Assembly: GCF_002385225.1 (NCBI RefSeq)
Contig: NZ_DGDC01000020.1
Location: 96,179-160,178 of the forward strand
Length of the DNA: 64,000 nucleotides
Direction: 5' to 3'
Source: Psychrobacter sp. UBA3962
GTDB taxonomy: Bacteria; Pseudomonadota; Gammaproteobacteria; Pseudomonadales; Moraxellaceae
Below are positions 17,803-26,594 of this stretch, piece after piece. The notes below the pieces were generated by a model. It was given only the letters and a program-made list of their open reading frames with translations, was not told where the DNA came from and did not search any database. A program made the position numbers and the translations under genes. Numbering within the stretch: position 1 is the stretch's first letter; each line of letters begins with the position of its first letter.

Positions 17803-18897
17803 ATGTCAAAATCAAATCGAAATTACGAGAAAACTGCAGAAAAAATGAACCATAAAAATCCAAAAATAGAGCAAGACCTAGAGGGCCTAATGGCCAGTGT
17901 GGGCGTTGAAGCCTCTCAGGTAAAACGTCATTCAACTAAGTCGCGCCCCCAAAGTGCTGATGAAGATATTAAAGACTTTGGTCAAGTTAATCACCTAGAA
18001 GTGACCCGTAATCAGCATGGCCAAAGGGTAGATAATTTCCTATTAGCGCGCCTAAAAGGCATGCCACGTGCTCATATTTATAAAATGATTCGCTCCGATG
18101 AAGTGCGTATCAATAATAAGCGCTGTAAGCCTTATGACAACCTTGAGCGCGGTGATGTGGTACGCATTGCTCCTGTGAGATTGGCTACCCGTGAAAAACC
18201 AGTGATTAGTGAAGGCTTTGCCAAAAGCTTACTTGAGCGTGTGGTCTTTGAAGATGAAGGACTTATTGTGCTTAATAAGCCTTCAGGTATGGCAGTACAT
18301 GGTGGTAGTGGCATAGACTTTGGGGTTATTGAAGCCATGCGAGATGCTACCAATAAAAAGTACTTAGAGTTGGTGCACCGTATTGATAAAGACACTTCAG
18401 GTTTACTGATGATTGCCAAGAAGCGCTCGACCCTAAAAGCTCTGCAAGAGCGTCTGCGTGAAAAGACTATCCAGAAGCATTATCTATGTATCGTCAAAGG
18501 GCAACCGGCCTTAAACGATATCAGTATTGATGCGCCTTTATTACGTTACACCCTTGCCAGTGGTGAGCGTCGAGTGAAAGTAGACAAAGGCAACCCAGAG
18601 GCTAAGTCTAGTCAAACAAGCTGTAAAGTATTGGCCCGTTTTGAAATCAATGGTGAGCCTATTAGCTTAATAGAAGCCATGCCACATACGGGTCGTACCC
18701 ATCAAATTCGCGTTCACTTGGCTTACTTAGGTCACCCTATTTTAGGAGACGATAAGTATCATATTAACGATAAATCTGATGTGCGCCGCCTGTGTTTGCA
18801 TGCCTGGAAACTAGATGTGCCTGACTATGAAGAGATCAAAGCGCCACTTCCTGAAGATATGCAGTCGCTATTGCCTGCAGATTTTAAGTTAGATTAA
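17803..18897 (+). CDS. rluC: 23S rRNA pseudouridine synthase RluC
   Basis: Modifies uridines of 23S rRNA (955, 2504 and 2580 in E. coli). The 364-aa protein has an N-terminal extension of about 65 residues, an S4 RNA-binding domain (about 70-130, RVDNFLLARLKGMPRA), and an RluA-family catalytic domain with the active-site aspartate in HRIDKDTSG (Asp195) and the later HTGRTHQIRVH motif. E. coli RluC is about 319 aa; the excess is the polar N-terminus. The annotated ATG has no good ribosome site and a second ATG 42 bp downstream is possible. The divergent rne partner supports RluC over RluA or RluD. An HAD phosphatase gene follows by 27 bp, likely co-transcribed. Confidence 0.94.
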   Translation: MSKSNRNYEKTAEKMNHKNPKIEQDLEGLMASVGVEASQVKRHSTKSRPQSADEDIKDFGQVNHLEVTRNQHGQRVDNFLLARLKGMPRAHIYKMIRSDEVRINNKRCKPYDNLERGDVVRIAPVRLATREKPVISEGFAKSLLERVVFEDEGLIVLNKPSGMAVHGGSGIDFGVIEAMRDATNKKYLELVHRIDKDTSGLLMIAKKRSTLKALQERLREKTIQKHYLCIVKGQPALNDISIDAPLLRYTLASGERRVKVDKGNPEAKSSQTSCKVLARFEINGEPISLIEAMPHTGRTHQIRVHLAYLGHPILGDDKYHINDKSDVRRLCLHAWKLDVPDYEEIKAPLPEDMQSLLPADFKLD

Positions 18898-18924
18898 GCC
18901 TAGTTGTTGAAGAATGAGAATACT

Positions 18925-19620
18925 ATGAGTGAAATTGCCGCTAATGTTGGGCATAACTTAAAGCAAAAGTCGCTGATCATCTTCGATTGGGATGGCACTT
19001 TAATGGACTCGATAGGCTTAATTGTGGAGTCTATGCACATTGCTGGCGAGGCCAATGGTTTTTACACCAATGATGAAGAGGTAAAGTCTATCATTGGCTT
19101 GAGCCTTCTTCGCGGGATACAGACTTTGTATCCCCAGGCCACTGCAGAGCAGCACTTAGCGATACAGCAAAGCTATGCCGACTATTATATTCATGCCAGC
19201 ACTTTGCCCAATCAGCCACACTCTCAGTTTTTTGAGGGCATTGAGGCGATGTTGCAGCAGCTCAGAGCACAGCAGAAACTGCTGGCAGTAGCGACCGGTA
19301 AAAAGCGAGCAGGGCTTGATCGGGTCATGGATTATTCACAAAGCCGTCATTATTTTGTCAGTAGCCGCTGTGCAGATGAGTCTGGCTCTAAACCAAATCC
19401 ACAGATGCTACGAGATATCCTACAAGAGACAGGGTATCAGGTGGCCGATGCAGTCTTTGTGGGCGACAGTATCCATGACATACGAATGGCAAACCAGTTA
19501 AACATGACCTCTATTGCTGTGAATTATGGGGCTGCTAATGCCGAAGTACTTAGCACAGAGTCCCCAACCTATCAGGTGGATACACCTTCACAGCTGGTCG
19601 AACTTTTAACCGCAGACTGA
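18925..19620 (+). CDS. HAD-superfamily phosphatase (Gph-like)
   Basis: HAD subfamily IA hydrolase, 231 aa, of the phosphoglycolate-phosphatase-like group commonly placed after rluC in gammaproteobacteria. Motif I is FDWDGTLMDS (nucleophile Asp21, Asp23), motif II is in VATGKKRAG, and motif III/IV is FVGDSIHDIRMA. The ATG at 18925 with GAGAA upstream is preferred over an in-frame TTG seven codons earlier. It starts 27 bp after rluC, implying one transcript. The substrate is not known; no direct link to rRNA modification is established. Confidence 0.9.
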   Translation: MSEIAANVGHNLKQKSLIIFDWDGTLMDSIGLIVESMHIAGEANGFYTNDEEVKSIIGLSLLRGIQTLYPQATAEQHLAIQQSYADYYIHASTLPNQPHSQFFEGIEAMLQQLRAQQKLLAVATGKKRAGLDRVMDYSQSRHYFVSSRCADESGSKPNPQMLRDILQETGYQVADAVFVGDSIHDIRMANQLNMTSIAVNYGAANAEVLSTESPTYQVDTPSQLVELLTAD

Positions 19621-19760
19621 ACTTTATTAAAAGCACTGTTTTTTAGGGAGCTTAACTTTGCTATCGCTCCCGATTTATTGTTTTTTTGACCAACCCTTTT
19701 AATGAACCTTTTTAACAAACCGGATCGCTTCGGTGTAACTGATAGCTTTGCTGACTTGCT

Positions 19761-20711
19761 ATGACTCACTCCAATTTTAAAAATAAACTTCAAGCCTATA
19801 TTCACTTGACCCGCTTCGATAAGCCTGTGGGCATTGAGCTATTGTTATGGCCCACGCTTTGGGCGGTGTTCTTAGCTGCTTTTGGCGATGCTTTAATTAA
19901 GGCTCCTACTCAGGTAACGGCATTGCCAAGGGTGTTGCCTTCTTGGTCGGTACTGCTAATTTTTGCGTTAGGGGCGATACTGATGCGGGCAGCGGGCTGT
20001 GCCATCAATGATTTTGCAGATAGAAAGGTAGATGGATCAGTTAGTCGCACTAAAGGGCGTCCTTTAGCTGAGGGCAGGCTGTCAGCAAAAGAGGCGATGG
20101 GTGCCTTTTTAGTCTTATCTCTGATTAGTGCCAGCTTATTGTTTTGGCTACCGATAGAGGTCTTTTACTGGTCCATAGGGGCGGTAATATTGGCCTTTAT
20201 TTATCCGTTTATGAAGCGTTATACCCATTTACCGCAGGTGTTTTTGGCTGCCGCCTTTGGCTGGGCCATTCCTATGGCGTATGTTGCGGTGCAAGGCTAT
20301 CCAGATATCTGGTGCTGGTTGTTGTTTATCGCTTATATGTGTTGGACAGTGGCTTATGACACTCAGTACGCCATGGCTGACCGTGAGGATGATCTAAAAA
20401 TTGGGGTTAAATCCACAGCGATATTATTTGGTCGTTATGATGTGTTGATTATCTCTTTACTACAAACGGCGTTTTTATTACTGATGGGGGTAGTCTTTTA
20501 TCACTATTTCTCAGACACCAGCCTAGGTTTAATTCCTGTTTATGCTTTGGGGCTAGTTGCTATTTTATTTGCTCAGCAAAATAGGGCCTGTGCTACTCGG
20601 GTGCCTATGGCTTGTTTCAAAGCTTTTTTGGCCAATGTCTGGGTAGGACGCTATGTGTTTTTAGTGGTGGCTTTAAGCTGTTTTTGGATAGAGTTTAACG
20701 GCCTAACTTAA
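19761..20711 (+). CDS. ubiA: 4-hydroxybenzoate polyprenyltransferase
   Basis: Membrane prenyltransferase joining a polyprenyl chain to 4-hydroxybenzoate in ubiquinone synthesis. The 316-aa protein has about eight or nine hydrophobic helices and both magnesium-pyrophosphate motifs: NDFADRKVD (Asp84, Asp87, Asp91) followed by SRTKGRPLAEG, and YDTQYAMADREDD (Asp200 to Asp211). The length is typical. The start has only a weak ribosome site. ubiC is not next to it; the gene follows the HAD phosphatase by 140 bp and precedes the DUF4112 gene by 24 bp, which suggests coupling with the latter. Confidence 0.97.
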   Translation: MTHSNFKNKLQAYIHLTRFDKPVGIELLLWPTLWAVFLAAFGDALIKAPTQVTALPRVLPSWSVLLIFALGAILMRAAGCAINDFADRKVDGSVSRTKGRPLAEGRLSAKEAMGAFLVLSLISASLLFWLPIEVFYWSIGAVILAFIYPFMKRYTHLPQVFLAAAFGWAIPMAYVAVQGYPDIWCWLLFIAYMCWTVAYDTQYAMADREDDLKIGVKSTAILFGRYDVLIISLLQTAFLLLMGVVFYHYFSDTSLGLIPVYALGLVAILFAQQNRACATRVPMACFKAFLANVWVGRYVFLVVALSCFWIEFNGLT

Positions 20712-20735
20712 TTTTTCTATTTATGAGATACGCTC

Positions 20736-21389
20736 ATGGCGAAACCTTTCAAAACTGCTTTAACCAGAAACAGCCACACTTCGCTAGAAGCCAAACAGAA
20801 GTTTGAACAAAACCTCATAAAAGAGGGGCTCACTCGACAACAAGTAATCGAAATGGAACGCAGTTTGGCCAAATTCGCCAATGCTATGGATTCTCTGGTG
20901 CGTATTCCCTTTACCAAGCAAGGGGTGGGAGCAGATGCTGCTTTATCTACGATACCTGTTGCCGGTGATGTGGCAGGGTTATTACTAACCAGCTATGCCT
21001 TTATGTTAGGGAGAAAGTTAGGAGTACCTGCCAAAAAACTAACGCCTGCGGTTAGACTGGCCTTAATTGACCTAGTCGTAGGCGTGGTGCCGGTTGCAGG
21101 CCCGGTTATGGATATCTTTTTGCGGCCCAGTCGTAAGACCTTGGAGATTGTGCGGGAGCATATGCAAGTAGAGTATGGGATACAAGAGGCGGCCCATATT
21201 GACCGTCCTTTTATGCACGAATCTCTACAAAAAAAGCAGCAGCAGTCAAAATTTTGGCAAAACCCAATAGTATCTTGGTTTTACTTACATGTGCCGGATA
21301 TTTTAGGCCTTATTGTATTGGTGTTATTGGCGGTAGCCGTCTGGACCTTAGGGGTTTGGTTTATAGGACTATTTGCGAGCAATACCTAG
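20736..21389 (+). CDS. DUF4112 membrane protein
   Basis: Protein of 217 aa with the DUF4112 pattern: RIPFTKQGVGADAALSTIPV followed by AGDVAGLLLTSY, then LIDLVVGVVPVAGPVMDIF. Two hydrophobic hairpin-like segments lie in the DUF4112 region, and an additional C-terminal transmembrane helix (about 187-213) is present. The first 60 residues are polar and probably helical. Function of the family is unknown. It begins 24 bp after ubiA and is likely co-transcribed with it, though nothing ties it to quinone synthesis. Confidence 0.87.
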   Translation: MAKPFKTALTRNSHTSLEAKQKFEQNLIKEGLTRQQVIEMERSLAKFANAMDSLVRIPFTKQGVGADAALSTIPVAGDVAGLLLTSYAFMLGRKLGVPAKKLTPAVRLALIDLVVGVVPVAGPVMDIFLRPSRKTLEIVREHMQVEYGIQEAAHIDRPFMHESLQKKQQQSKFWQNPIVSWFYLHVPDILGLIVLVLLAVAVWTLGVWFIGLFASNT

Positions 21390-21462
21390 CTTGAAGCCTC
21401 AGTTTTAACCCCTAATTTCTTAACCAACCAATAGGCTTTGACTGCTGTACTTAAGCTTTAAG

Positions 21463-22110
21463 CTACTGCGGCTTAAGGATTTCAGACTCTGTGTTAACCG
21501 CATCAAATTTAGCCCTTTGATTCTCATAAAATAAATCAATGCTAGAGCCGCCGCCATGAGTGACCAATTCAATAGAGCCATCTGTGGAACGGTAAGTAGG
21601 ATTATTGCCTTGTCCAGTGGGGGCTGTCAGTAACACACGCTTACCAGAGGGCAGTCTTAAATCTGCTTGTAAGGTAGCCGTAGCAGAGGTTTGGAAAGTC
21701 ACATGGATACTTCGTCCCTTGCTGTCTTGGTATTCAACATCTGTCACCTGAATTTCTGAAGCAGGGGGCACACCTTTTGAGGGGCTTGCCTCCACAGTAT
21801 TTGTTGAGGACTCTGTCTGTGTGGCTTCTTCAAGCTCAGATGGCTGCACAGAGTCGGTCTCATTAAGCTCAGCTTCTGTTTCTGGGGTTTGCTGATCTAT
21901 TATTTCTACCGATTGAGTGTTATTAGGGTCGTTACTTAAGCCAGCAGACTGGGAAGTTTCAGCAGAGTTTGAGGCTTCAGTGGCCTGATTATTGGCCTCA
22001 TCCTGAGCATCGCTCGAGGGTTGGCAGGCCGTTAAACCCATTAGTCCTCCAAGCAGAAGGCCAGATAACAGCAGCTTTGGGTGAGTGTTACTAGACAATG
22101 AGCGAGCCAT
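21463..22110 (-). CDS. MliC-like lipoprotein
   Basis: Predicted lipoprotein of 215 aa: signal peptide with lipobox GLTA-C (Cys29), a long acidic Glu/Ser/Thr/Gln-rich linker (about 31-118), then a compact C-terminal domain of about 90 residues. That domain (IHVTFQTSATATLQADLRLP, then TYRSTDGSIELVTHGGGSS) follows the strand pattern of the MliC/PliC C-type lysozyme inhibitor fold, in which a tyrosine-rich segment precedes a GDEATL-like strand, but it lacks the family's cysteines. The MliC assignment is therefore inference at moderate confidence. AGAGG precedes the ATG. It is convergent with the DUF4112 gene; the next gene on this strand upstream is yjbQ, 244 bp away. Confidence 0.65.
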   Translation of the reverse strand: MARSLSSNTHPKLLLSGLLLGGLMGLTACQPSSDAQDEANNQATEASNSAETSQSAGLSNDPNNTQSVEIIDQQTPETEAELNETDSVQPSELEEATQTESSTNTVEASPSKGVPPASEIQVTDVEYQDSKGRSIHVTFQTSATATLQADLRLPSGKRVLLTAPTGQGNNPTYRSTDGSIELVTHGGGSSIDLFYENQRAKFDAVNTESEILKPQ

Positions 22111-22354
22111 ACTTTACCTCTTTATAAAACTAGAAAATTTATAAAACAAAATAAGCTTTGATACCAAAAATTTTATTCATATTTCTTCGTATTGATAGTT
22201 CTTTGCTTATTAGGGATAACTTTATAAGTGCTCCTAAAGTTAACCACAGCCTAGAGCTGTACACAATTAACCCAGTTTAAGATGTGTATGAGTTATTTAG
22301 TTATTTCTATCTGAGTGGTAGGCTGTAAGCTTGTTTGGCTATATTTTTAGTTAA

Positions 22355-22780
22355 TTAAAAGTTGACGGTTATTACCAAACGGCGACCGCTCGCGTGATTG
22401 CGGTGCTCACATAAATAGACGCCTTGCCAAGTGCCCAATCCGAGCTGACCATTGATCAAAGGGATATTAAGGCTAACACCGAGCATCATACTTTTAAAAT
22501 GTGCCGGCAGATCATCCGATCCCTCCAAAGTATGACGATATTGGGGCTGATCCGCAGGGGCAATTTGATTTAACCAGTCTTCTGTATCTAGGCGAACATC
22601 AGGGTCCGCATTCTCATTTAGGGTTAAGCTGGCGGAAGTGTGTTGTAAAAATAAATTTACCATGCCCGCTTTAGCGCCTTGAGGCAAAAGCTCATTAAGC
22701 GCTTTCTGAATATGAGGGGTGATTATATGAACGCCACGAGCATAAGCAGGAAGGGTGAGGGTGGTTTGATAAAAAGCCAT
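22355..22780 (-). CDS. yjbQ: UPF0047 family protein YjbQ
   Basis: Member of the UPF0047/YjbQ family, 141 aa, normal length. The conserved segments LQHTSASLTLNENADPDV, YRHTLEGSDDLPAHFK and GTWQGVYLCEHR are present with their histidines intact. The E. coli protein has weak thiamine-phosphate-synthase activity, but the true physiological role is unsettled. A good AGGGG ribosome site precedes the ATG. It stands between two unknown genes on the same strand and gives no strong context clue. Confidence 0.93.
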   Translation of the reverse strand: MAFYQTTLTLPAYARGVHIITPHIQKALNELLPQGAKAGMVNLFLQHTSASLTLNENADPDVRLDTEDWLNQIAPADQPQYRHTLEGSDDLPAHFKSMMLGVSLNIPLINGQLGLGTWQGVYLCEHRNHASGRRLVITVNF

Positions 22781-22873
22781 AAGTAGCCCCTGTAATAAAC
22801 AATACGTAATCTAAAAACATGTGGCCTAAAACTATGTGGTTTAAAAGTGTGTCGCTTAAAAAATAGCCACTTA

Positions 22874-24025
22874 CTAAGACCTTATAATTTGAAAAAAACC
22901 ACTGTCTAACAAGTACTGCGCTTGAGACAATTTACTCTTTACGGTGCTATTGACAGACTGAAGGGTATCTGCCGAGATGGTTCCGCTTTGATACTGTTGA
23001 CTTGCAGCTTTCTCTAATCGATTTAAACAGTCGTCTATTAATTGCTGAACTCGAGCAATTTTTTGTTGTAACAAGGCTTGCTGGTGTGAAGAGATAACAG
23101 TCGTGGGGTCATTTTTATCATTAGTATTGCTCTGTAAAGTACTGCGCAATAGGCCAGGTAAGGCTTTAGTTAATATCTGATCAAAGGCAGATAGATTTAT
23201 CTCACTGGCTAACAAAGCTTCAGTATAGGCTATGGTGTTTTCTGCAGAGAAGGTCAGCTGCCCCAATTGCATCAGTAGCTCTGTACCAAAGTAATCCGCA
23301 TTGTCTGCCAAAGATGATTCACTAGGGGCGATTAAGTCACAATCTGCTAGGTAGCTGCGACCGCGCTCCATTAATAAATCTGAGGTGGGCAGCTGCTGAA
23401 GCTCACTAAGCTCTATATCAGGGGCTTTTAGATTATGTAAGCTATTACTATTCTGTGCTTCAGGGTGAAACTCACCATACACCGATTGCAAATAGCTACG
23501 GTTGGCTAGGATATTGCTAGCTACCTGCTGTTGCCCATCACTTTGAACCCGCTGCATAAACTCAAGCATCGAGGTGAGTTGGCCATAGGTAATGTCTTGG
23601 CTAGTTAAATTGTTTTGGCTGTCTATAATGGTGTTTTCAGCATAGTCTGAGTCTAAAGCTAGGTAGTCTTCAAGGATTTCGCCAAGTCGAGAGCCGGCGA
23701 GCTTATCCACAGTAAAGCGCTGATCTGGGGCCAATTTTACCGATACTAGGACCAGATACTGACTATGAATCTTGCCCAGCAATTGACGAAAACTAATGGG
23801 TAGAGCAGGGTGGTTTCGATATTTGTCGATATTATTAGCGATTTGTAGCTGCTCTGCGGAAGCCTGGGCTGCCTGCTGATTTTTGGCCGTGCTACTATTG
23901 CCCAGATATTTGGGGCTAGGCTGACTATTACCCAACAGCTTTTGTTTTGAGCGCCCATTGATGATAAACACCGTAGGCACAATGACAATTAGGCTTAGAA
24001 TTAGGAGCAGTAGCGGATACGACAT
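22874..24025 (-). CDS. Single-pass membrane protein of unknown function
   Basis: I do not recognise this 383-aa protein. It starts with one strong transmembrane helix (about residues 3-22, YPLLLLILSLIVIVPTVFII), followed by a basic stop-transfer sequence, a disordered Ser/Gln/Ala linker to about 70, and then a mostly helical acidic cytoplasmic part rich in Leu and Gln. An N-in or N-out arrangement cannot be decided. The ATG at 24025 was chosen because the helix starts there; an upstream in-frame ATG would add a polar segment. The ribosome site is weak. It lies 186 bp downstream of efp. The layout superficially recalls ZipA, but no FtsZ-binding domain is visible. Confidence 0.75.
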   Translation of the reverse strand: MSYPLLLLILSLIVIVPTVFIINGRSKQKLLGNSQPSPKYLGNSSTAKNQQAAQASAEQLQIANNIDKYRNHPALPISFRQLLGKIHSQYLVLVSVKLAPDQRFTVDKLAGSRLGEILEDYLALDSDYAENTIIDSQNNLTSQDITYGQLTSMLEFMQRVQSDGQQQVASNILANRSYLQSVYGEFHPEAQNSNSLHNLKAPDIELSELQQLPTSDLLMERGRSYLADCDLIAPSESSLADNADYFGTELLMQLGQLTFSAENTIAYTEALLASEINLSAFDQILTKALPGLLRSTLQSNTNDKNDPTTVISSHQQALLQQKIARVQQLIDDCLNRLEKAASQQYQSGTISADTLQSVNSTVKSKLSQAQYLLDSGFFQIIRS

Positions 24026-24211
24026 AGTAAAGGTAACTTCTAAAAGTGGGTGAGGTATTAGGCGGATATTCAATGGCTAAAAAAATAGCCAGACTCGCCA
24101 GCTTTATTCTACCGCTACTGAATGTATAATAGTGATTCAGAGTAAGGCAAATAAAACTTTTGAGACTGGCTAGCAGCATAAAACCCCTTAAAAGGGATTA
24201 GTGGGCTACAA

Positions 24212-24787
24212 TTACTGGCTTACGCGAGTTTGGTAGTCACCAGTACGTGTATCAACACGTACGATTTCGTTTTGCTGAACGAATAAAGGTACACGAACCA
24301 CAGCCCCAGTTTCTAGACGAGCAGGTTTACCACCACCGCCTGAAGTATCACCACGTACGCCTGGATCTGTTTCGACAATCTCAAGTTCTACAAAGTTTGG
24401 TGCAGTTACTGATAAGGGCACACCGTTGAATAAAGTGATGGTACATAAATCGTTACCATTTTCTTTTAACCATTGCTTAGCATCGACCATTGCATTAGCA
24501 TCAGCTTGTAATTGCTCAAAGGTCTCAGGGTGCATGAAATGCCAGAACTCACCGTCGTTATATAGGTAGTTCATTTCAGTATCAACAACATCCGCCGCTT
24601 CCAAGCTTTCGCCCGATTTGAAGGTTTGCTCTAATACTTTACCAGTACGCAAATTACGTAGTTTGACACGGTTAAAAGCCTGGCCCTTGCCTGGCTTAAC
24701 AAATTCGTTATCAATAATGGCACAGGGATGGCCATCGAACATAACTTTTAGACCGGCTTTAAATTCGTTAGTTGAAAAACTTGCCAC
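24212..24787 (-). CDS. efp: Elongation factor P
   Basis: Translation factor that rescues ribosomes stalled on polyproline stretches, 191 aa, with the three-domain EF-P layout. The modified lysine is at the expected position: Lys34 in VKPGKGQAF. This Lys34 type is the target of beta-lysylation by EpmA with EpmB. The start is a GTG at 24787, set by GGAG seven nt upstream and by alignment with the standard ASFSTNEFK beginning; an earlier ATG would add eight residues. It is divergent from epmB with only 45 bp between the starts, so the two share a promoter region. Confidence 0.97.
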   Translation of the reverse strand: MASFSTNEFKAGLKVMFDGHPCAIIDNEFVKPGKGQAFNRVKLRNLRTGKVLEQTFKSGESLEAADVVDTEMNYLYNDGEFWHFMHPETFEQLQADANAMVDAKQWLKENGNDLCTITLFNGVPLSVTAPNFVELEIVETDPGVRGDTSGGGGKPARLETGAVVRVPLFVQQNEIVRVDTRTGDYQTRVSQ

Positions 24788-24832
24788 AATATTGCTCCTG
24801 ATACATTTCAAATTAATGACAAAAAATCAAAT

Positions 24833-25942
24833 ATGTTGAGTCCCATGATAAACCATTTACCCAAACAAAAAAACAGGCAAATCCCTATTACACCAATAGT
24901 TACTGGCTCATCTGAGATTAACTCGGAGGAGGGTTCTAAAGGTAGGGACAGTAATGAGGTTATAACTTGGCAAACACAAGTAGCAGATGTTATTACAGAT
25001 ATCGATCAGTTGCTAGCTATTTTGGAATTAACGCACCTAAAGTCTGAGCTGTATGTTCCTGAAGGTTTTGGTTTAAGGGTGCCTAGAGGTTTTGTTGCCA
25101 AGATGAAAAAGGGCGATGCTCACGACCCTTTATTACTTCAAGTTTTACCCAATAAGCTTGAACAAGTCAAGGTTAGTGGCTATGTGACTGACCCTTTAGC
25201 AGAAAATGAGCAAAATCCTACTCAAGGTTTACTGCATAAATATCATTCTCGTGCCCTAGTGACCGTTACTGGTGCTTGTGCTATTCATTGTCGTTATTGC
25301 TTTAGACAACACTTTGATTATCAAGCTAATTTGCCTAAGTCAGAACAACTGGAGGCTATTCAAGCGTATATTAGTCAGCATCCTGAAATTCGTGAGGTGC
25401 TACTTAGTGGTGGAGACCCCTTGAGTGTCTCAAATCGACGTCTATTTTTATGGTTAGAAGCCTTAGAGGCTTTGCCTCAAATTAGCACCATTCGTATTCA
25501 TACTCGTTTGCCTATTGTCATTCCAGAAAGATTAGATTCAGAGCTTTTATCGCGTTTAGAGGCCAGTCGCTGCCGCATTGTCATGGTGGTCCATACCAAT
25601 CATGCCAATGAGATAGATGAAAATACCGCTCAGTACTTACTGCAAGCGAAACAAAAAGGCATTACTTTACTGAATCAAACCGTATTGCTGGCAGGCATAA
25701 ATGATACTGTGGCTGTCCAAGTTGCGCTTAATGAACGGCTTTTTGAAGCAGGAGTGTTGCCTTATTATTTACACCTATTGGATAAAGTAGAAGGCGCAGC
25801 CCATTTCGATATGGCCAAGCAGCAGGCGGTTGAGCTGTACTGGAAAATGCTAGAGCAGCTTCCAGGCTATTTAGTGCCAAAACTGGTGCAAGAGTTACCT
25901 AATAGACCTTTTAAAACCCCAGTGGACTTGTATCAGCATTAA
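24833..25942 (+). CDS. epmB: EF-P beta-lysylation protein EpmB
   Basis: Radical-SAM, PLP-dependent lysine 2,3-aminomutase that makes (R)-beta-lysine for modification of EF-P Lys34. The 369-aa protein has the iron-sulfur motif Cys149-x3-Cys153-x2-Cys156 (in TGACAIHCRYCF), a LLSGGDPLS SAM-binding segment, and the C-terminal YYLHLLDKVEGAAHFD stretch. The N-terminal 45 residues are polar. The start has no clear ribosome site; a second ATG lies four codons in. Facing efp across a short shared region strongly supports EpmB over the catabolic KamA. The partner ligase epmA is not in the window. Confidence 0.95.
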   Translation: MLSPMINHLPKQKNRQIPITPIVTGSSEINSEEGSKGRDSNEVITWQTQVADVITDIDQLLAILELTHLKSELYVPEGFGLRVPRGFVAKMKKGDAHDPLLLQVLPNKLEQVKVSGYVTDPLAENEQNPTQGLLHKYHSRALVTVTGACAIHCRYCFRQHFDYQANLPKSEQLEAIQAYISQHPEIREVLLSGGDPLSVSNRRLFLWLEALEALPQISTIRIHTRLPIVIPERLDSELLSRLEASRCRIVMVVHTNHANEIDENTAQYLLQAKQKGITLLNQTVLLAGINDTVAVQVALNERLFEAGVLPYYLHLLDKVEGAAHFDMAKQQAVELYWKMLEQLPGYLVPKLVQELPNRPFKTPVDLYQH

Positions 25943-25960
25943 CTGGATATTCCAGTTAAT
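25938..25960 (+). terminator. Hairpin across the epmB stop codon
   Basis: A perfect 10-bp inverted repeat ATTAACTGGA-TAT-TCCAGTTAAT includes the epmB TAA stop. The loop is only 3 nt, and the sequence after it (CAGTCATTTTAAT) has just a short T stretch, so termination is possible but not certain; it may instead protect the mRNA end. Confidence 0.45.
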
Positions 25961-26088
25961 CAGTCATTTTAATAGCTGATACTACTATCTAGTGCCTAAT
26001 ATTTATTATTTATAATAATAATTTACTTAGAGTCATAATCCCTACCTATAAAAGTGAGTTGAGAATGTTGAATTTTAAGGGTGCAAAG

Positions 26089-26577
26089 ATGAATGCTCCA
26101 AGCTTAGTGGCTACCTCTTTTGGCAAAAGATTAAGTGGGCTACTGTTGATATCGTTTATGGCAGTGTTGAGTAGTGGTTGTACACCCACTCCGCCTGATC
26201 ACCGAGCGCAGGTTACGGCTCCGGTATATGAATCGGGTGATGCCAGAAATGGAGAGAAGTTATATGAAGAGCTGTGTAGTCAATGCCACACTTTAAGACC
26301 TGGCAGTAATAAAAAAGGACCGCAATTGGTTGGGGTATATATGGCTCCCTCTGCACAGCTGAAGGATTATAAATATAGTGAAGCCATGGAGCAGGCAAAC
26401 TGGGTATGGGATGCCGATACCTTAGACTCTTATATTGAGGATCCAGAAGCAGTGCTGGCAGACACCAGAATGCTGTCTGATCCCGTACCCAGTGCTGAAG
26501 ATAGACAGGATATTATTGCTTATTTATCTACTTTAGGGCGTGAAGCACCGCCTGTGGCTGAAGATGAAAATAAATAA
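26089..26577 (+). CDS. Cytochrome c family lipoprotein
   Basis: Small class I c-type cytochrome, 162 aa. A signal peptide ends in lipobox LSSG-C (Cys31), so it should be anchored to a membrane facing the periplasm. One haem site CSQCH (Cys63, Cys66, His67) follows GDARNGEKLYEEL, with a likely distal methionine in the later TRMLSDPVP segment. Such small cytochromes shuttle electrons between respiratory complexes. The ATG at 26089 with AAGGGTG upstream is preferred; an ATG at 26065 and a TTG are alternatives. It is monocistronic, convergent with the LytM gene 17 bp away. Confidence 0.9.
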   Translation: MNAPSLVATSFGKRLSGLLLISFMAVLSSGCTPTPPDHRAQVTAPVYESGDARNGEKLYEELCSQCHTLRPGSNKKGPQLVGVYMAPSAQLKDYKYSEAMEQANWVWDADTLDSYIEDPEAVLADTRMLSDPVPSAEDRQDIIAYLSTLGREAPPVAEDENK

Positions 26578-26594
26578 CAGTCGACTTTAGCGGA

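Noticed and set aside
22874..24025. ZipA
   Set aside because: N-terminal helix plus disordered linker resembles ZipA's layout, but the C-terminal part lacks any recognisable FtsZ-binding domain and the gene is not next to ligA.
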